Source: Flavobacteriaceae bacterium (GTDB taxonomy: Bacteria > Bacteroidota > Bacteroidia > Flavobacteriales > Flavobacteriaceae). Taken from it: 6,694 nt of DNA. Position numbers and translations under genes: made by a program. Shown in pieces: positions 1-6,356 of the stretch (position 1 is its first letter; each line of letters starts with the position of its first letter). Location of the stretch: contig JAUYUF010000283.1 of assembly GCA_030694835.1 (NCBI GenBank), forward strand, positions 1-6,694, given 5' to 3'. Below the pieces are notes generated by a model that saw only the letters and a program-made list of their open reading frames with translations, was not told where the DNA came from and searched no databases.

Positions 1-1442
1 GTCATTAACATAACTAATCTATCAATTCCAATTCCGATTCCTGAAGTTGGAGGCATGCCGTATTCTAATGCACGTAAGAAATCTTGATCAATAAACATCG
101 CTTCATCATCTCCTTTAGCAGAAAGATTAAGCTGATCTTCAAATCGTTCGCGTTGATCGATAGGATCGTTTAATTCAGAATAGGCATTCGCTAATTCTTT
201 TCCATTTACCATCAATTCGAAACGCTCTGTTAAAGCAGGATTAGAACGATGTTCTTTTGTTAACGGACTCATTTCTTTTGGATAATCAATAATAAAAGTG
301 GGTTGGATATAATGATGCTCACATGTCGAACCAAAAATTTCATCAATCATTTTGCCAATTCCCCAGGAATCTTCCACTTCGATATGTAATTTTTTACATA
401 CATCTTTTAACTGAGCTTCATTCATTCCAGCTAAATCAAAACCAGTGTGTTCTTTGATGGCATCCAAAATAGCAATGCGTTTGTAAGGTGCTTTAAAATT
501 GATGATATTTTTTCCAACAGTTACTTTGGTTGATTTATTGGAATCCAATGTTACTTTTTCTAGTAATTGCTCGGTCATTTCCATCATCCAATTGTAATCT
601 TTGTAGGCAACATATAGCTCCATAACTGTAAATTCTGGGTTATGAGTTCTGTCCATACCTTCATTTCTGAAATCTTTTGAAAACTCATAAACAGCATCAA
701 ATCCACCAACAATTAATCGTTTTAGATATAATTCGTTTGCAATTCTTAAATACAACGGAATATTTAATGCATTGTGATGCGTTAAAAATGGTCTAGCAGC
801 TGCTCCTCCTGGTATTGGTTGTAAAATAGGCGTTTCTACTTCTAAGTAATTTCTATCATTAAAAAAATTACGAATGGAGTTGGTTATTTTGGTACGTTTT
901 AGAAAAGTATCTTTTACGTGATCATTTACGATTAAATCTACATAACGCTGACGATAACGCATTTCAGGATCGCTAAAAGCATCGTGAATTTTACCTTCTG
1001 CATCAATTTTTACAACAGGAAGCGGACGTAATGACTTAGTTAAAACGGTTAATTCTTTTGTTTTAACAGATATTTCGCCTACTTGAGTTTTGAAAACTTC
1101 ACCTTTAATACCAATAATATCTCCAATATCTAACAATTTTTTAAAAACAGTATTATATATTTCTTTATCATCACCAGGAGCAATTTCTTCTCTATTGATA
1201 TAAATTTGCATTCTGCCAGATGAATCTTTTAACTCGGCAAAAGAAGCTTTTCCCATGATTCGTCTACTCATAATTCTTCCTGCTAGCACAACTTCTTTGC
1301 CTTCAAAAGAATCAAAATTGGTTAAAATATCATGAATATAAGCTGTAGTTTTAAACTCCGCTGCTGGATATGGATTGATGCCTAACTCGCGTAATTTTTG
1401 TAAAGATTCTCTACGAATAATTTCCTGTTCTGATAATTGCAT
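1..1442 (-). CDS. lysS: Lysyl-tRNA synthetase, class II (3' end cut off by window edge)
   Basis: This enzyme charges tRNA-Lys with lysine in the cytoplasm, using ATP. The gene reads from an ATG at 1442 leftwards through 480 codons and leaves the window with the frame open. The N-terminal anticodon-binding OB-fold is visible at about residues 51-133 (VVLAGRIMSRRIMGKASFAEL...). The class II catalytic core follows: the VETPILQPIPGGAAARPF region at about 200-217, motif 2 FRNEG at 258-262 followed by HNPEFTVMELY at 267-277, and motif 3 GIGIGIDRLVML at 468-479. All signature residues are present, so the visible part looks functional. Bacterial LysS proteins are usually about 490-570 residues, so only a C-terminal tail is missing. 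The ATG at 1442 gives a normal LysS N-terminus (MQLSEQEIIRRESLQKLREL) and lies about 20 nt downstream of a predicted start point. The call is secure. Confidence 0.97.
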   Translation of the reverse strand, partial: MQLSEQEIIRRESLQKLRELGINPYPAAEFKTTAYIHDILTNFDSFEGKEVVLAGRIMSRRIMGKASFAELKDSSGRMQIYINREEIAPGDDKEIYNTVFKKLLDIGDIIGIKGEVFKTQVGEISVKTKELTVLTKSLRPLPVVKIDAEGKIHDAFSDPEMRYRQRYVDLIVNDHVKDTFLKRTKITNSIRNFFNDRNYLEVETPILQPIPGGAAARPFLTHHNALNIPLYLRIANELYLKRLIVGGFDAVYEFSKDFRNEGMDRTHNPEFTVMELYVAYKDYNWMMEMTEQLLEKVTLDSNKSTKVTVGKNIINFKAPYKRIAILDAIKEHTGFDLAGMNEAQLKDVCKKLHIEVEDSWGIGKMIDEIFGSTCEHHYIQPTFIIDYPKEMSPLTKEHRSNPALTERFELMVNGKELANAYSELNDPIDQRERFEDQLNLSAKGDDEAMFIDQDFLRALEYGMPPTSGIGIGIDRLVMLM

Positions 1443-1468
1443 GTAAAATGTCTTAAATTATAAAGTCG

Positions 1469-1476
1469 CAAAGATA
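1469..1476 (-). promoter_or_regulatory. -7 promoter element of lysS
   Basis: The minus strand reads TATCTTTG here, an exact match to the Bacteroidetes -7 box TAnnTTTG. Transcription would start near 1463, giving a 5' leader of about 20 nt before the lysS ATG. No exact TTG -33 box is present 17-19 nt upstream, so the promoter is only half supported by sequence. Confidence 0.55.
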
Positions 1477-1561
1477 CAATCAATTCAAAAATAATAGAAT
1501 TCTTTTAAGTTAAAAAGTTGTTTTAATTGATGTTAAAAGAGAGTCGATTTGAAAAAAGATG

Positions 1562-1569
1562 TATATTTG
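1562..1569 (+). promoter_or_regulatory. -7 promoter element of the putative small RNA
   Basis: TATATTTG matches the Bacteroidetes -7 consensus TAnnTTTG exactly. It ends 3 nt before the first hairpin of the putative small RNA, the right distance for a start point at about 1573-1575. I see no clear TTG -33 element at 17-19 nt. The box is divergent from the lysS promoter. Confidence 0.5.
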
Positions 1570-1572
1570 TGT

Positions 1573-1678
1573 ACTGTATTGAAAAATACAGTTTAGTTGT
1601 GTTGTTGGCATTTCAAAAGAAATGTCTCGGTTTTAAGTAACCAATGAAAAGCTTCCCGTAGTTCGGGATGCTTTTTTT
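1573..1678 (+). ncRNA. Putative structured small RNA of about 105 nt
   Basis: No reading frame of note occurs here, but the plus strand has compact RNA structure. Stem 1 is a perfect 8-bp helix, 1573-1580 with 1585-1592, closed by a GAAA tetraloop. Stem 2 is an 8-bp helix (one G-U), 1607-1614 with 1619-1626, with an AAAA loop. A small stem GGTT/AACC follows (1629-1632 with 1639-1642). TTGG at 1605-1608 could alternatively pair with CCAA at 1641-1644. The unit ends in a GC-rich hairpin and a run of seven T. A -7 box lies just upstream. The next gene downstream is convergent, so this is not a leader or riboswitch for it; a free-standing regulatory RNA is the simplest reading. Known Flavobacteria RNAs such as Flavo-1 are candidates, but I cannot confirm the family from memory. 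Confidence 0.55.
1647..1678 (+). terminator. Rho-independent terminator, probably bidirectional
   Basis: GCTTCCCG (1651-1658) pairs with CGGGATGC (1664-1671), with one T-T mismatch and a 5-nt loop. Seven T residues (1672-1678) follow on the plus strand, and an AAAA run precedes the stem. It ends the putative small RNA. Read on the minus strand it lies immediately after the DUF456 stop codon with a shorter T tract, so it can also serve that gene. Confidence 0.85.
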
Positions 1679-1682
1679 GTTT

Positions 1683-2189
1683 TTAGAAGCCTATAAAAGC
1701 GATTCTATTTTCCCAAAATATGGAGATAAACATTACTAAATAAATAATTGATACTAATAGTTTTAACCCAGTTGAAATAAAAAATCCCACAACAGAACCA
1801 AAGGATGCTTTTAATGCTTTTTTGGTATTTCTGCTTTCATTATAAAGTTCACCTATAAATGCTCCCACAAATGCTCCGATAATAATTCCGAAAGGAATCG
1901 GAATTAACAAACCAAGAAATAATCCCAGCGTTGTTCCAATAATTCCATATTTAGAACCGCCAAATTTCTTCGTTCCCCAAGCAGGAATAATATAATCTAA
2001 AATAGTTAGTAAAATAGCTATAAATAGGGTAACACCTAAAATGGTATAATTGATGGGAACAATCGATGTTAAATAAATGAATAATAATCCAATCCAACTG
2101 AGTGGTGGTCCAGGTAAAACGGGCAAAACCGCTCCAAACAATCCTATTGATAAAAATATAAACCCGATGATTAATAATAAAATATCCAT
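1683..2189 (-). CDS. DUF456 family integral membrane protein, 168 aa
   Basis: This is a small, very hydrophobic inner-membrane protein of unknown function. It matches the DUF456 pattern I know: the LPVLPGPPLSW block at residues 22-32 after the first membrane helix, DYIIPAWGTKKFGGSKYGIIG at 65-85, and a glycine-rich helix ending GAFVGAFIGEL at 105-115. Helices fall at about 3-20, 32-64, 82-115 and 129-158. The frame is open back to 2330, but the ATG at 2189 is preferred for three reasons. It places the first helix at the N-terminus as in the family. The extra 47 residues are not family-like and their coding would begin inside the upstream gene's terminator. A plausible promoter lies 25-54 nt upstream of the ATG. 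The gene seems monocistronic. No function should be assigned beyond membrane location. Confidence 0.85.
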   Translation of the reverse strand: MDILLLIIGFIFLSIGLFGAVLPVLPGPPLSWIGLLFIYLTSIVPINYTILGVTLFIAILLTILDYIIPAWGTKKFGGSKYGIIGTTLGLFLGLLIPIPFGIIIGAFVGAFIGELYNESRNTKKALKASFGSVVGFFISTGLKLLVSIIYLVMFISIFWENRIAFIGF

Positions 2190-2213
2190 TTCGATTACCT
2201 TAAGTTTTAAATC

Positions 2214-2243
2214 CAAATAAAAAGTATAACTTTCAGATTGCAA
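2214..2243 (-). promoter_or_regulatory. Predicted promoter of the DUF456 gene
   Basis: On the minus strand, TTG (2241-2243) is followed after 19 nt by TTTATTTG (2214-2221), one mismatch from the -7 consensus TAnnTTTG. A start at about 2208 gives a leader of about 18 nt to the ATG at 2189. This supports that ATG over the longer open frame. Confidence 0.45.
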
Positions 2244-2313
2244 GTTAAAACAATAAATGTATCTTGATAAATACTTGTCATAAAAATTAAAAAAATAAGT
2301 AATGTCATTATAT

Positions 2314-2350
2314 AAAAAAACAAGAGCCACTTATTATTAAGAGACTCTTG
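2314..2350 (-). terminator. Rho-independent terminator of the S8 protease gene
   Basis: On the minus strand CAAGAG (2345-2350) pairs with CTCTTG (2321-2326). The stem continues inward through two mismatches to a 6-nt loop, and a run of seven T (2314-2320) follows. It lies 24 nt past the protease stop codon and separates that transcript from the DUF456 gene. Confidence 0.8.
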
Positions 2351-2374
2351 TTGAAGTAATATTTTTTTAATCAA

Positions 2375-3754
2375 TTAAAATCCACTCACATTTAATCGAC
2401 CGCCAGTAACACATTTATTACTTAATGAAGCGGTAGGAACGGCGCTGTTTAATATGGCATTTTTAACTGTACTTACAGAGGCGCCCGGATTTGAAGATAC
2501 AAATAAAGCTACAGCACCCGTTACGTGCGGCGTGGCCATAGAGGTACCATTATAGCTGGCATAAGCTGAAACAACTTTTCCTTTTGATCTTACTGGCACA
2601 GTAGAATAAATACCTGATCCCGGTGCACCAATATCTACACTAGTTGCTCCATAGTTAGAAAAGCTACTTATAGCTCCGGTATTAGTAATGGAAGCTACAG
2701 CAATAATATTTGCATTTAGATAAGATGCTGGATAGGATGGTGTTGCATCATTATTATTAGTTGCGTTACCCGCAGCGGCAACAAAAAGAATACCTTGTAA
2801 ATTGGCTCTTTCAATAGCGTCGTACAATCCTTGAGAGAAGCCACCGCCACCCCAAGAGTTATTGGTTGCAACTATATTGATACCGCGTTGCTTCAAATCG
2901 GTAAAATAGTCAACTGCTTTTATGGCGTTTACCGTAGTACCTCCGGTAGTCCCCAAAAATTTAGCATTCAACAATTTTACGTTCCATACAACACCAGCAA
3001 CGCCTTTTCCATTTCCACCAACACCACCAATTGTTCCGGCAACGTGTGTTCCGTGGTCATCATCTACACCGTCAAAAACAGTGTTGTTGTTCCCATCAAA
3101 ATCCCAACCATATACATCATCAATAAGTCCGTTACTATCATCGTCAATTCCATTATTTGGAACTTCTCCAGTATTCGTACCAGTATTAGCGGCTAGATCT
3201 TCATGGGTGTACATATAACCTTCATCAATGATTCCGATATAAACGGTGTTTGATCCTGTTTTGCCATTAGCCCAAGCTTCTGCTGCTTGACTGCCAAATT
3301 GGTTAGCTGGTGAGGAAGCGTCGCCATACATGCCCCAAAGAGATCCGTTAGTGTAATAAGTATCGTCAGAAGTAGCAAAATGTTGATAAATCCAGTTAGG
3401 TTCTGCGTACTCTACTTCAGATAAATTTTTCAGGATTTCGATAGCTTCGATAGTTCCTAATTTTGATGTTACTAACAAAAGTTCGCCACTTTTACTACCT
3501 TTTCTAGCATTGGAAGTTCTCATTGCGCTTGTATTAATTGATTCAATGACGTTGCCACCAATGAGAGATAAGGCGCTTTCTACCGTTCTTCCGGTTGATT
3601 TATCGCCGTCTTTAAACTTAATTAGTACTTGATTTGGTACAAATTTTCCTTGTTCAATATTTTGAACTGATACAGGAGTATCGTTGATATCATTTTCACA
3701 CGATACTGTGATTAGCAATACTGCTAAGAGGATTAATAAATAATTTGATTTCAT
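2375..3754 (-). CDS. Subtilisin-family (S8) serine protease lipoprotein, 459 aa
   Basis: This is a secreted, lipid-anchored endopeptidase. Residues 1-19 form a lipoprotein signal (MKSNYLLILLAVLLITVSC) with Cys19 as the likely acylated residue; the lipobox TVSC is slightly loose. A propeptide-like region covers about 36-125, including VPNQVLIKFKDG and VEYAEPNWIYQ. The peptidase domain spans about 135-459 with the full triad: Asp177 in GIIDEG, His234 in DHGTHVAG, Ser405 in GTSMATPH, and oxyanion Asn330 in AAAGN. An acidic insert NGIDDDSNGLIDDVYGWDF (201-219) resembles a calcium-binding loop. The protein ends at the normal end of the S8 fold (GRLNVSGF), with no type IX secretion C-terminal sorting domain, which fits export as a lipoprotein. 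The acidic residues soon after Cys19 (E20, D22, D25) may favour surface exposure, but that is inference. Substrate is unknown. The gene has its own promoter and terminator. Confidence 0.95.
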   Translation of the reverse strand: MKSNYLLILLAVLLITVSCENDINDTPVSVQNIEQGKFVPNQVLIKFKDGDKSTGRTVESALSLIGGNVIESINTSAMRTSNARKGSKSGELLLVTSKLGTIEAIEILKNLSEVEYAEPNWIYQHFATSDDTYYTNGSLWGMYGDASSPANQFGSQAAEAWANGKTGSNTVYIGIIDEGYMYTHEDLAANTGTNTGEVPNNGIDDDSNGLIDDVYGWDFDGNNNTVFDGVDDDHGTHVAGTIGGVGGNGKGVAGVVWNVKLLNAKFLGTTGGTTVNAIKAVDYFTDLKQRGINIVATNNSWGGGGFSQGLYDAIERANLQGILFVAAAGNATNNNDATPSYPASYLNANIIAVASITNTGAISSFSNYGATSVDIGAPGSGIYSTVPVRSKGKVVSAYASYNGTSMATPHVTGAVALFVSSNPGASVSTVKNAILNSAVPTASLSNKCVTGGRLNVSGF

Positions 3755-3788
3755 AATGAACCTAATAATTAAATTGTTAAAATAATCC

Positions 3789-3818
3789 CAAATATATACA
3801 CATTATGTTAACTTTCAA
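3789..3818 (-). promoter_or_regulatory. Predicted promoter of the S8 protease gene
   Basis: On the minus strand TTG (3816-3818) is followed after exactly 19 nt by TATATTTG (3789-3796), a full match to the Bacteroidetes housekeeping promoter TTG-N17-19-TAnnTTTG. A start near 3783 gives a leader of about 28 nt before the ATG at 3754. It is the best promoter match in the window. Confidence 0.75.
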
Positions 3819-4055
3819 ATATTATCATCAATATAATTTAAATTTATTGTAATTAATTTATGGGTGAGTTGATAGCTTATAGCAGTTTTTAAAATTGGCT
3901 TAAATTTTTATGAGCTATGATTTATGGAATATTAAAAGGTTTTTTCGAATAAAATTGTGCCTAATAAATCGTTAATCATTATAATAAAATTGTCGAAGAG
4001 AAGTAAAATATCCACGCACTAATTTAGAGTTTTTATTAATTAATTTAGGATTATT
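3819..4055. other. AT-rich intergenic stretch without a gene
   Basis: This stretch lies between the divergent promoters of the protease and the BlaI-type gene. I find no convincing reading frame, tRNA or mobile element. The one structure of note is an imperfect hairpin: 3872-3880 pairs with 3910-3918 over 9 bp (one G-U), with a second, bulged helix inside (3881-3888 with 3893-3900). Neither strand shows a T tract beside it, so it is not a standard terminator. Confidence 0.6.
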
Positions 4056-4120
4056 AACTAAAAAATTAGTTTAAACTAAATATATAGTTATATTTGTTTT
4101 ATTAAACTAAAAAATTAGTT
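4056..4120 (+). promoter_or_regulatory. Three-copy dyad operator, probable BlaI-type repressor sites
   Basis: The dyad AACTA-N6-TAGTT occurs three times: 4056-4071 and 4105-4120 (both AACTAAAAAATTAGTT) and 4074-4089 (AACTAAATATATAGTT). Start-to-start distances are 18 and 31 nt. The first two sites sit almost back to back, which creates the perfect palindrome TTAGTTTAAACTAA at 4066-4079. The sites bracket the predicted -7 box (4089-4096), and the third covers the expected start point. BlaI/MecI repressors are known to bind dyads of this kind next to their own gene, so autoregulation by the downstream protein is the natural inference. The half-site differs from the TACA/TGTA core of the staphylococcal operators. 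Confidence 0.8.
4089..4096 (+). promoter_or_regulatory. -7 promoter element of the BlaI-M56 operon
   Basis: TATATTTG is an exact TAnnTTTG match. Its first base is also the last base of the middle operator. Transcription would start near 4101, inside or just before the third operator, with a leader of about 25 nt. No exact TTG -33 box is seen; that position falls in the first operator. Confidence 0.6.
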
Positions 4121-4126
4121 AAAAAA

Positions 4127-4498
4127 ATGGAAAAACAATTAACAAATGCCGAAGAACAAATTATGCAAGTATTGTGGGATTTGGAAAATGCTACAGTACA
4201 AGAAATAATAGATAAATTACCAGAGCCAAAGCCAGCGTACAACACTGTTTCTACGGTAATTAGAATTTTAGAAACAAAAAATTTTGTTTCACATAAACCA
4301 AAAGGAAGAGGATATATTTATTTCCCATTAATCATAAAAGGAGATTATAGTAATCATAGTTTGCATAAAATAGTAGATGAGTATTTTAATGGTTCATTTA
4401 AAAATATGGTATCATTTTTTGTAAAAAAGAACGATGTTAATTTAAATGATTTGGAAACAATTTTAAAAGCTATTAATGATTTAAAATCTGAAAAATGA
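4127..4498 (+). CDS. BlaI/MecI-family transcriptional repressor, 123 aa
   Basis: This is a cytoplasmic winged-helix repressor of the penicillinase-repressor family (BlaI/MecI/CopY), normal in length. The opening LTNAEEQIMQVLWDLENATVQEI (5-27) is typical of the family's first helices. The recognition helix is about residues 36-50 (PAYNTVSTVIRILET), and the wing is KPKGRGYIYFP at 57-67. The C-terminal part (72-123) is the expected dimerisation region, where family members are cut to release DNA. The stop codon overlaps the start of the M56 gene by 4 nt (ATGA), so the pair is almost certainly co-transcribed and translationally coupled. Three dyads over its promoter suggest autorepression. The true target genes and signal are unknown: no beta-lactamase or penicillin-binding protein gene is in the window, so a bla or mec symbol would mislead. 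Confidence 0.95.
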   Translation: MEKQLTNAEEQIMQVLWDLENATVQEIIDKLPEPKPAYNTVSTVIRILETKNFVSHKPKGRGYIYFPLIIKGDYSNHSLHKIVDEYFNGSFKNMVSFFVKKNDVNLNDLETILKAINDLKSEK

Positions 4499-6237
4499 TA
4501 AATTACTTTATTCAAATATTACTTTTTCAAGTAATATTTCTAACTGTTTATGATTTATTCTTACAAAGGGAAACATTTTTCAAATGGAATAGATTCTATC
4601 TATTAATTACACCTATACTGTCTTTTATTATTCCCAAGTTAAAGTTTGAATTAATACAAAACAATGTTCAGAAAGAATATATTGAGGAACTTCCTGCTGT
4701 AATATTAAATCCATCTGCTTATATTGAACAAGCTAGTGATAATAATTTGAATTATAATTCTTTGCAAATTATCTTTATTGTTGGCGTTTTGATTTTTATA
4801 ATTCTATTTTTATTCAGATTGTTGAAGCTTTTCAAGTTAATTCATTCAACTCCGATAATTAAATATAAGGATTATAAATTGGTAGTTATGGAAGAGAAGC
4901 AATCTGCTTTTTCATTTTTCAACTATATTTTTATCAATAAACATCTTTTAGAAAAACAGCATCTACAAATAATTAAGCATGAATTAGTTCATTGTAAACA
5001 CTATCATACGATTGATTTACTAGTTTTTGAAATTTTTAAAATTATAATGTGGTTTAATCCCTTAATATATGTTTATCAGAATAGAATCACCTTATTACAT
5101 GAATATATTTCAGATGCTGAGGTGGTTAAAGAGACTGATAAATTAACCTATTTCGATAAGTTATTGCTAGAAACATTTAGTACTGAAAACATTTCTTTTA
5201 TCAACCAATTTTTTAAAAATTCATTCATCAAAAAAAGAATAGTTATGATTACGAAAAACAAATCCAAAAAAATCAACCAATTAAAGTATTTATTTGTTGT
5301 ACCTGTATTAGTGGGAATGTTGTTGTTTAGTTCGTTCCAAAACTATACAATAGAATCTTTAAATGATGTTCCTCATCTAATAAATGATATTGTATTTAAG
5401 CCAAAAGAAATTATATTAGATAAGTTTGAAGTAATTAACTCAGGATCATCGTTAATTGATACAATAGCAACTGAAATTGAAATTCCCTTTGCAAAGGTTG
5501 ATAAAACTCCTGTTTACCCTAAATGTAAAGGCAGTCAAGAAGAACTTAGAACATGTTTTCAAGAGCAAATATCATTTTTTGTAAATAAAAATTTCAATAG
5601 TGATTTGGCAAAAGATTTAAATCTTCAACCTGGCTTAAAAAGAATATTTGTGATGTTTAAAATAGATAAAAGTGGAGAAATTACTGATATTCAAGCTCGA
5701 GCACCACACATTAAATTAGAAGAAGAAGCAATTAGAGTTATCCGTAATTTGCCTAAAATGAAGCCCGGTAAACATGGTGGAAATGTTGTAAGTGTGAAAT
5801 ATAGTTTGCCAATATCAATTATGGTGGGAGAAAAAAAGAATGAAAATATTTTAGAACCCATTAAAGAAATTAATAAAGAAGAAGCAGTTCCTATTGCTAA
5901 AGTAGATGAAATTCCTAATTTTCCTGATTGTACTGGTTCTGATGAAGAATTAAAATTTTGTTTTCTAAACAGTATAACAGCTCATATTTCAGCAAACTTT
6001 AATTCAAAGCTTGCCAATGAACTTGGATTACAAGCTGGAACTAAACGAATTTTTGTGATATTTACTATAAATAAAGAAGGATTTATTACTAATGTTCAGG
6101 CAAGAGCTCCACACATTAAATTGGAAGAAGAGGCAATAAGAGTAATTAGTTCTTTACCAAAAATGAAACCTGGAAAATTAAATGGCGAAGCAGTTGATGT
6201 TAAATCTGCAATTCCTATTGAAGTTAAAGTTGATTAA
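4495..6237 (+). CDS. M56 (BlaR1-type) membrane metalloprotease with two TonB-C-like domains, 580 aa
   Basis: This is the probable sensor and protease partner of the BlaI-type repressor. Hydrophobic segments lie at about residues 3-23, 34-48, 89-113, 173-195 (borderline) and 265-281, as in the M56 family. The zinc site is HELVH at 162-166 (catalytic Glu163), and Glu203 in LLHEYISDAEV is the likely third ligand. The last membrane segment is followed by about 300 residues predicted to be periplasmic. In place of a penicillin-binding domain these hold two similar domains (about 333-444 and 468-580). Each has an F/Y-P-x-C...C-F start and a core RIFV-F-I-K-G-IT-VQARAPHIKLEEEAIRVI-LPKMKPGK, resembling the TonB C-terminal domain. 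In the family, ligand sensing triggers cleavage that inactivates the repressor; that this holds here is inference. The ligand is unknown. Start is fixed by the ATGA overlap. Confidence 0.93.
   Translation: MINYFIQILLFQVIFLTVYDLFLQRETFFKWNRFYLLITPILSFIIPKLKFELIQNNVQKEYIEELPAVILNPSAYIEQASDNNLNYNSLQIIFIVGVLIFIILFLFRLLKLFKLIHSTPIIKYKDYKLVVMEEKQSAFSFFNYIFINKHLLEKQHLQIIKHELVHCKHYHTIDLLVFEIFKIIMWFNPLIYVYQNRITLLHEYISDAEVVKETDKLTYFDKLLLETFSTENISFINQFFKNSFIKKRIVMITKNKSKKINQLKYLFVVPVLVGMLLFSSFQNYTIESLNDVPHLINDIVFKPKEIILDKFEVINSGSSLIDTIATEIEIPFAKVDKTPVYPKCKGSQEELRTCFQEQISFFVNKNFNSDLAKDLNLQPGLKRIFVMFKIDKSGEITDIQARAPHIKLEEEAIRVIRNLPKMKPGKHGGNVVSVKYSLPISIMVGEKKNENILEPIKEINKEEAVPIAKVDEIPNFPDCTGSDEELKFCFLNSITAHISANFNSKLANELGLQAGTKRIFVIFTINKEGFITNVQARAPHIKLEEEAIRVISSLPKMKPGKLNGEAVDVKSAIPIEVKVD
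5491..6234 (+). repeat. Tandem intragenic duplication encoding two TonB-C-like domains
   Basis: The coding segments 5491-5826 and 5896-6234 are diverged direct copies offset by 405 nt (135 codons). The strongest conservation is QARAPHIKLEEEAIRVI, identical at residues 400-416 and 535-551, followed by LPKMKPGK in both. Each copy has a cysteine pair with nine residues between (C344/C354 and C479/C489). Synonymous differences are common inside the identical protein block, so the duplication is old and kept by selection at the protein level. Confidence 0.9.
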
Positions 6238-6239
6238 TT

Positions 6240-6304
6240 TAGATTACTCTATTTAGTGTTGAGTTCAATAAATAAGGGGCTTCAACTTTAAATAGGGTAA
6301 TTTA
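6240..6304 (+). other. Long intergenic hairpin after the M56 gene
   Basis: Bases 6240-6255 pair with 6289-6304 in an unbroken 16-bp helix (two G-U pairs). The stem goes on to 6263/6281 with one mismatch, leaving a 17-nt loop. It begins 3 nt past the M56 stop codon. The 3' side is followed by ordinary AT-rich sequence, not a T run, so it is not a textbook terminator. It could be an mRNA 3'-end stabiliser, a processing site, or a weak terminator that sets the level of the downstream lipoprotein. Confidence 0.65.
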
Positions 6305-6356
6305 TCATCTAATTAAAAATTGTTGTATTTTCACTTTCTGAAATTTAATAACTAAA

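Noticed and set aside
1443..1560. Possible T-box or other leader element upstream of lysS
   Set aside because: The predicted leader is only about 20 nt and shows no T-box sequence or antiterminator structure on the lysS strand.
2190..2330. N-terminal extension of 47 residues on the DUF456 protein, with a start at 2330
   Set aside because: The extension begins inside the protease gene's terminator, is not like the family N-terminus, and would include the predicted promoter. The ATG at 2189 fits better.
2831..3218. Open frames on the plus strand inside the protease gene
   Set aside because: They lie opposite well-supported coding sequence with the whole catalytic domain, show low-complexity Thr/Pro/Ser/Val translations, and have no start context or family resemblance.
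3193..3378. A second minus-strand frame within the protease gene
   Set aside because: It is an out-of-frame shadow of the protease coding sequence with no recognisable domain.
4495..6237. Classical BlaR1/MecR1 beta-lactam sensor
   Set aside because: The C-terminal region has tandem TonB-C-like domains and no penicillin-binding S-x-x-K, S-x-N, K-T-G set.
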